A DNA stretch of 64,000 bases. Source: a bacterium (GTDB lineage Bacteria > Zhuqueibacterota > QNDG01 > JAFGCO01). Numbering within the stretch: position 1 is the first letter of the stretch; each line of letters opens with the position of its first letter. Position numbers and translations under genes: made by a program. The notes below the pieces were generated by a model that had not been told where the DNA came from, did no database searches, and worked only from the letters and a program-made list of their open reading frames with translations. The stretch is taken from the NCBI GenBank assembly GCA_016932575.1, contig JAFGCO010000065.1:62001-126000 (forward strand), given 5' to 3'. Shown here one piece after another: positions 63,709-64,000 of the stretch.

Positions 63709-64000
63709 TTATGGATTCTCCTTTGGATCAGGCACATTTTTATGGTCGCATGACATACATTCTTCTTCAAAATAGCGGCTGATTTTTTCTATGTCACCTT
63801 TGTCAATCAGCTGTCCGTGACAGATTAAAAAGGCATGATCCGCTTGTTTCAATACATCAAGGCTGTGTGTAATCAAAATAACCGTTGTCCCCATCGCTTT
63901 CAGGGTATGAATAATATTAAAAATTTTACGCAGCGATGAAACATCGATTCCCGAATCCGGTTCATCAAATAAAATAAGCTCGGGTTTCATGGCAAGTGTT
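63709..64000 (-). CDS. sufC: SufC-like ABC ATPase, C-terminal part (cut by right edge)
   Basis: The last 97 residues of an ABC ATPase are visible; the start lies beyond the window. It reads TLAMKPELILFDEPDSGIDV, with Walker B and the D loop in the SufC form (LDEPDSGLD), then VILITHSLDVLKQADHAFLI with the switch His. The C-terminus contains CMSCDH, which is unusual for SufC. It directly precedes the SufB/D-like gene, so the two form the minimal SufCB unit. Confidence 0.88.
   Translation of the reverse strand, partial: TLAMKPELILFDEPDSGIDVSSLRKIFNIIHTLKAMGTTVILITHSLDVLKQADHAFLICHGQLIDKGDIEKISRYFEEECMSCDHKNVPDPKENP

Noticed and set aside
1-64000. CRISPR array, tRNA, rRNA, prophage or insertion sequence
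   Set aside because: I saw no regularly spaced direct repeats, no cloverleaf-like sequence, and no transposase, integrase or phage structural gene.

Overview
The window looks like part of a chromosome from a Gram-negative bacterium. It carries periplasmic proteases, lipoprotein signals, a remnant that resembles an outer-membrane porin, superoxide reductase, hemerythrin and large PAS-type sensor kinases. The gene mix (citrate synthase of the mitochondrial-like type, GerW-type protein, TreT, short SufB/D) would fit a deep-branching anaerobic or microaerophilic lineage, but I cannot name a phylum from the sequence alone. No rRNA, tRNA, CRISPR array or intact insertion sequence was seen.

The left part (1 to about 21 kb) holds mostly housekeeping genes on both strands. 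First come the end of a HEAT-like protein, a degenerate HD-GYP protein and a PAS histidine kinase, then a DinG-type helicase-exonuclease and guaB. rpsT follows on the minus strand. A tight cluster comes next (DUF2953-like membrane protein, GerW family, small coiled coil, dut), then citrate synthase. A 1560-residue adenylate-forming/acetyltransferase fusion follows, then a membrane-anchored winged-helix regulator, a LacI-type sensor without a DNA-binding domain, and galactokinase.

From 21 kb to the right edge every gene is on the minus strand and most are stress, redox or envelope genes: FtsH, DegQ/HtrA, TreT, OtsAB, superoxide reductase, hemerythrin, OsmC, DJ-1/PfpI, HdeD, two multi-BON proteins, Hsp20, LigA and PolX, a Rieske/FAD oxidoreductase with ferredoxin, a site-2 protease with Usp and CBS proteins, an AarF kinase, a phasin-like protein and Suf components. 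Three sensor kinases and several response regulators are mixed in.

The most interesting observation is a recurring 17-bp imperfect palindrome, roughly ATCRGGRAAATCCTGAT. I found nine copies, all between 26 and 63 kb and all in intergenic DNA. They lie 69 to 195 nt upstream of a stress gene or operon: degQ, treT, superoxide reductase, hsp20, ferredoxin-Rieske, CBS-Usp-S2P, a NarL-type response regulator, a BON protein and a phasin. In six copies a -10-like hexamer lies 25 to 28 nt further downstream. The most perfect palindrome lies in front of the NarL-type regulator gene, which sits next to a NarX-like PAS kinase. I propose a stress or dormancy regulon comparable in gene content, though not in demonstrated homology, to the mycobacterial DosR regulon.

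A second theme is gene damage in the same region. A response regulator, superoxide reductase, a small acidic protein and a PfkB-type kinase are broken by single-base shifts, often at homopolymers. SodC is cut off after its first copper-ligand motif, and a porin-like fragment survives upstream of otsA. Either this region is decaying or the assembly has homopolymer errors; raw reads would decide.
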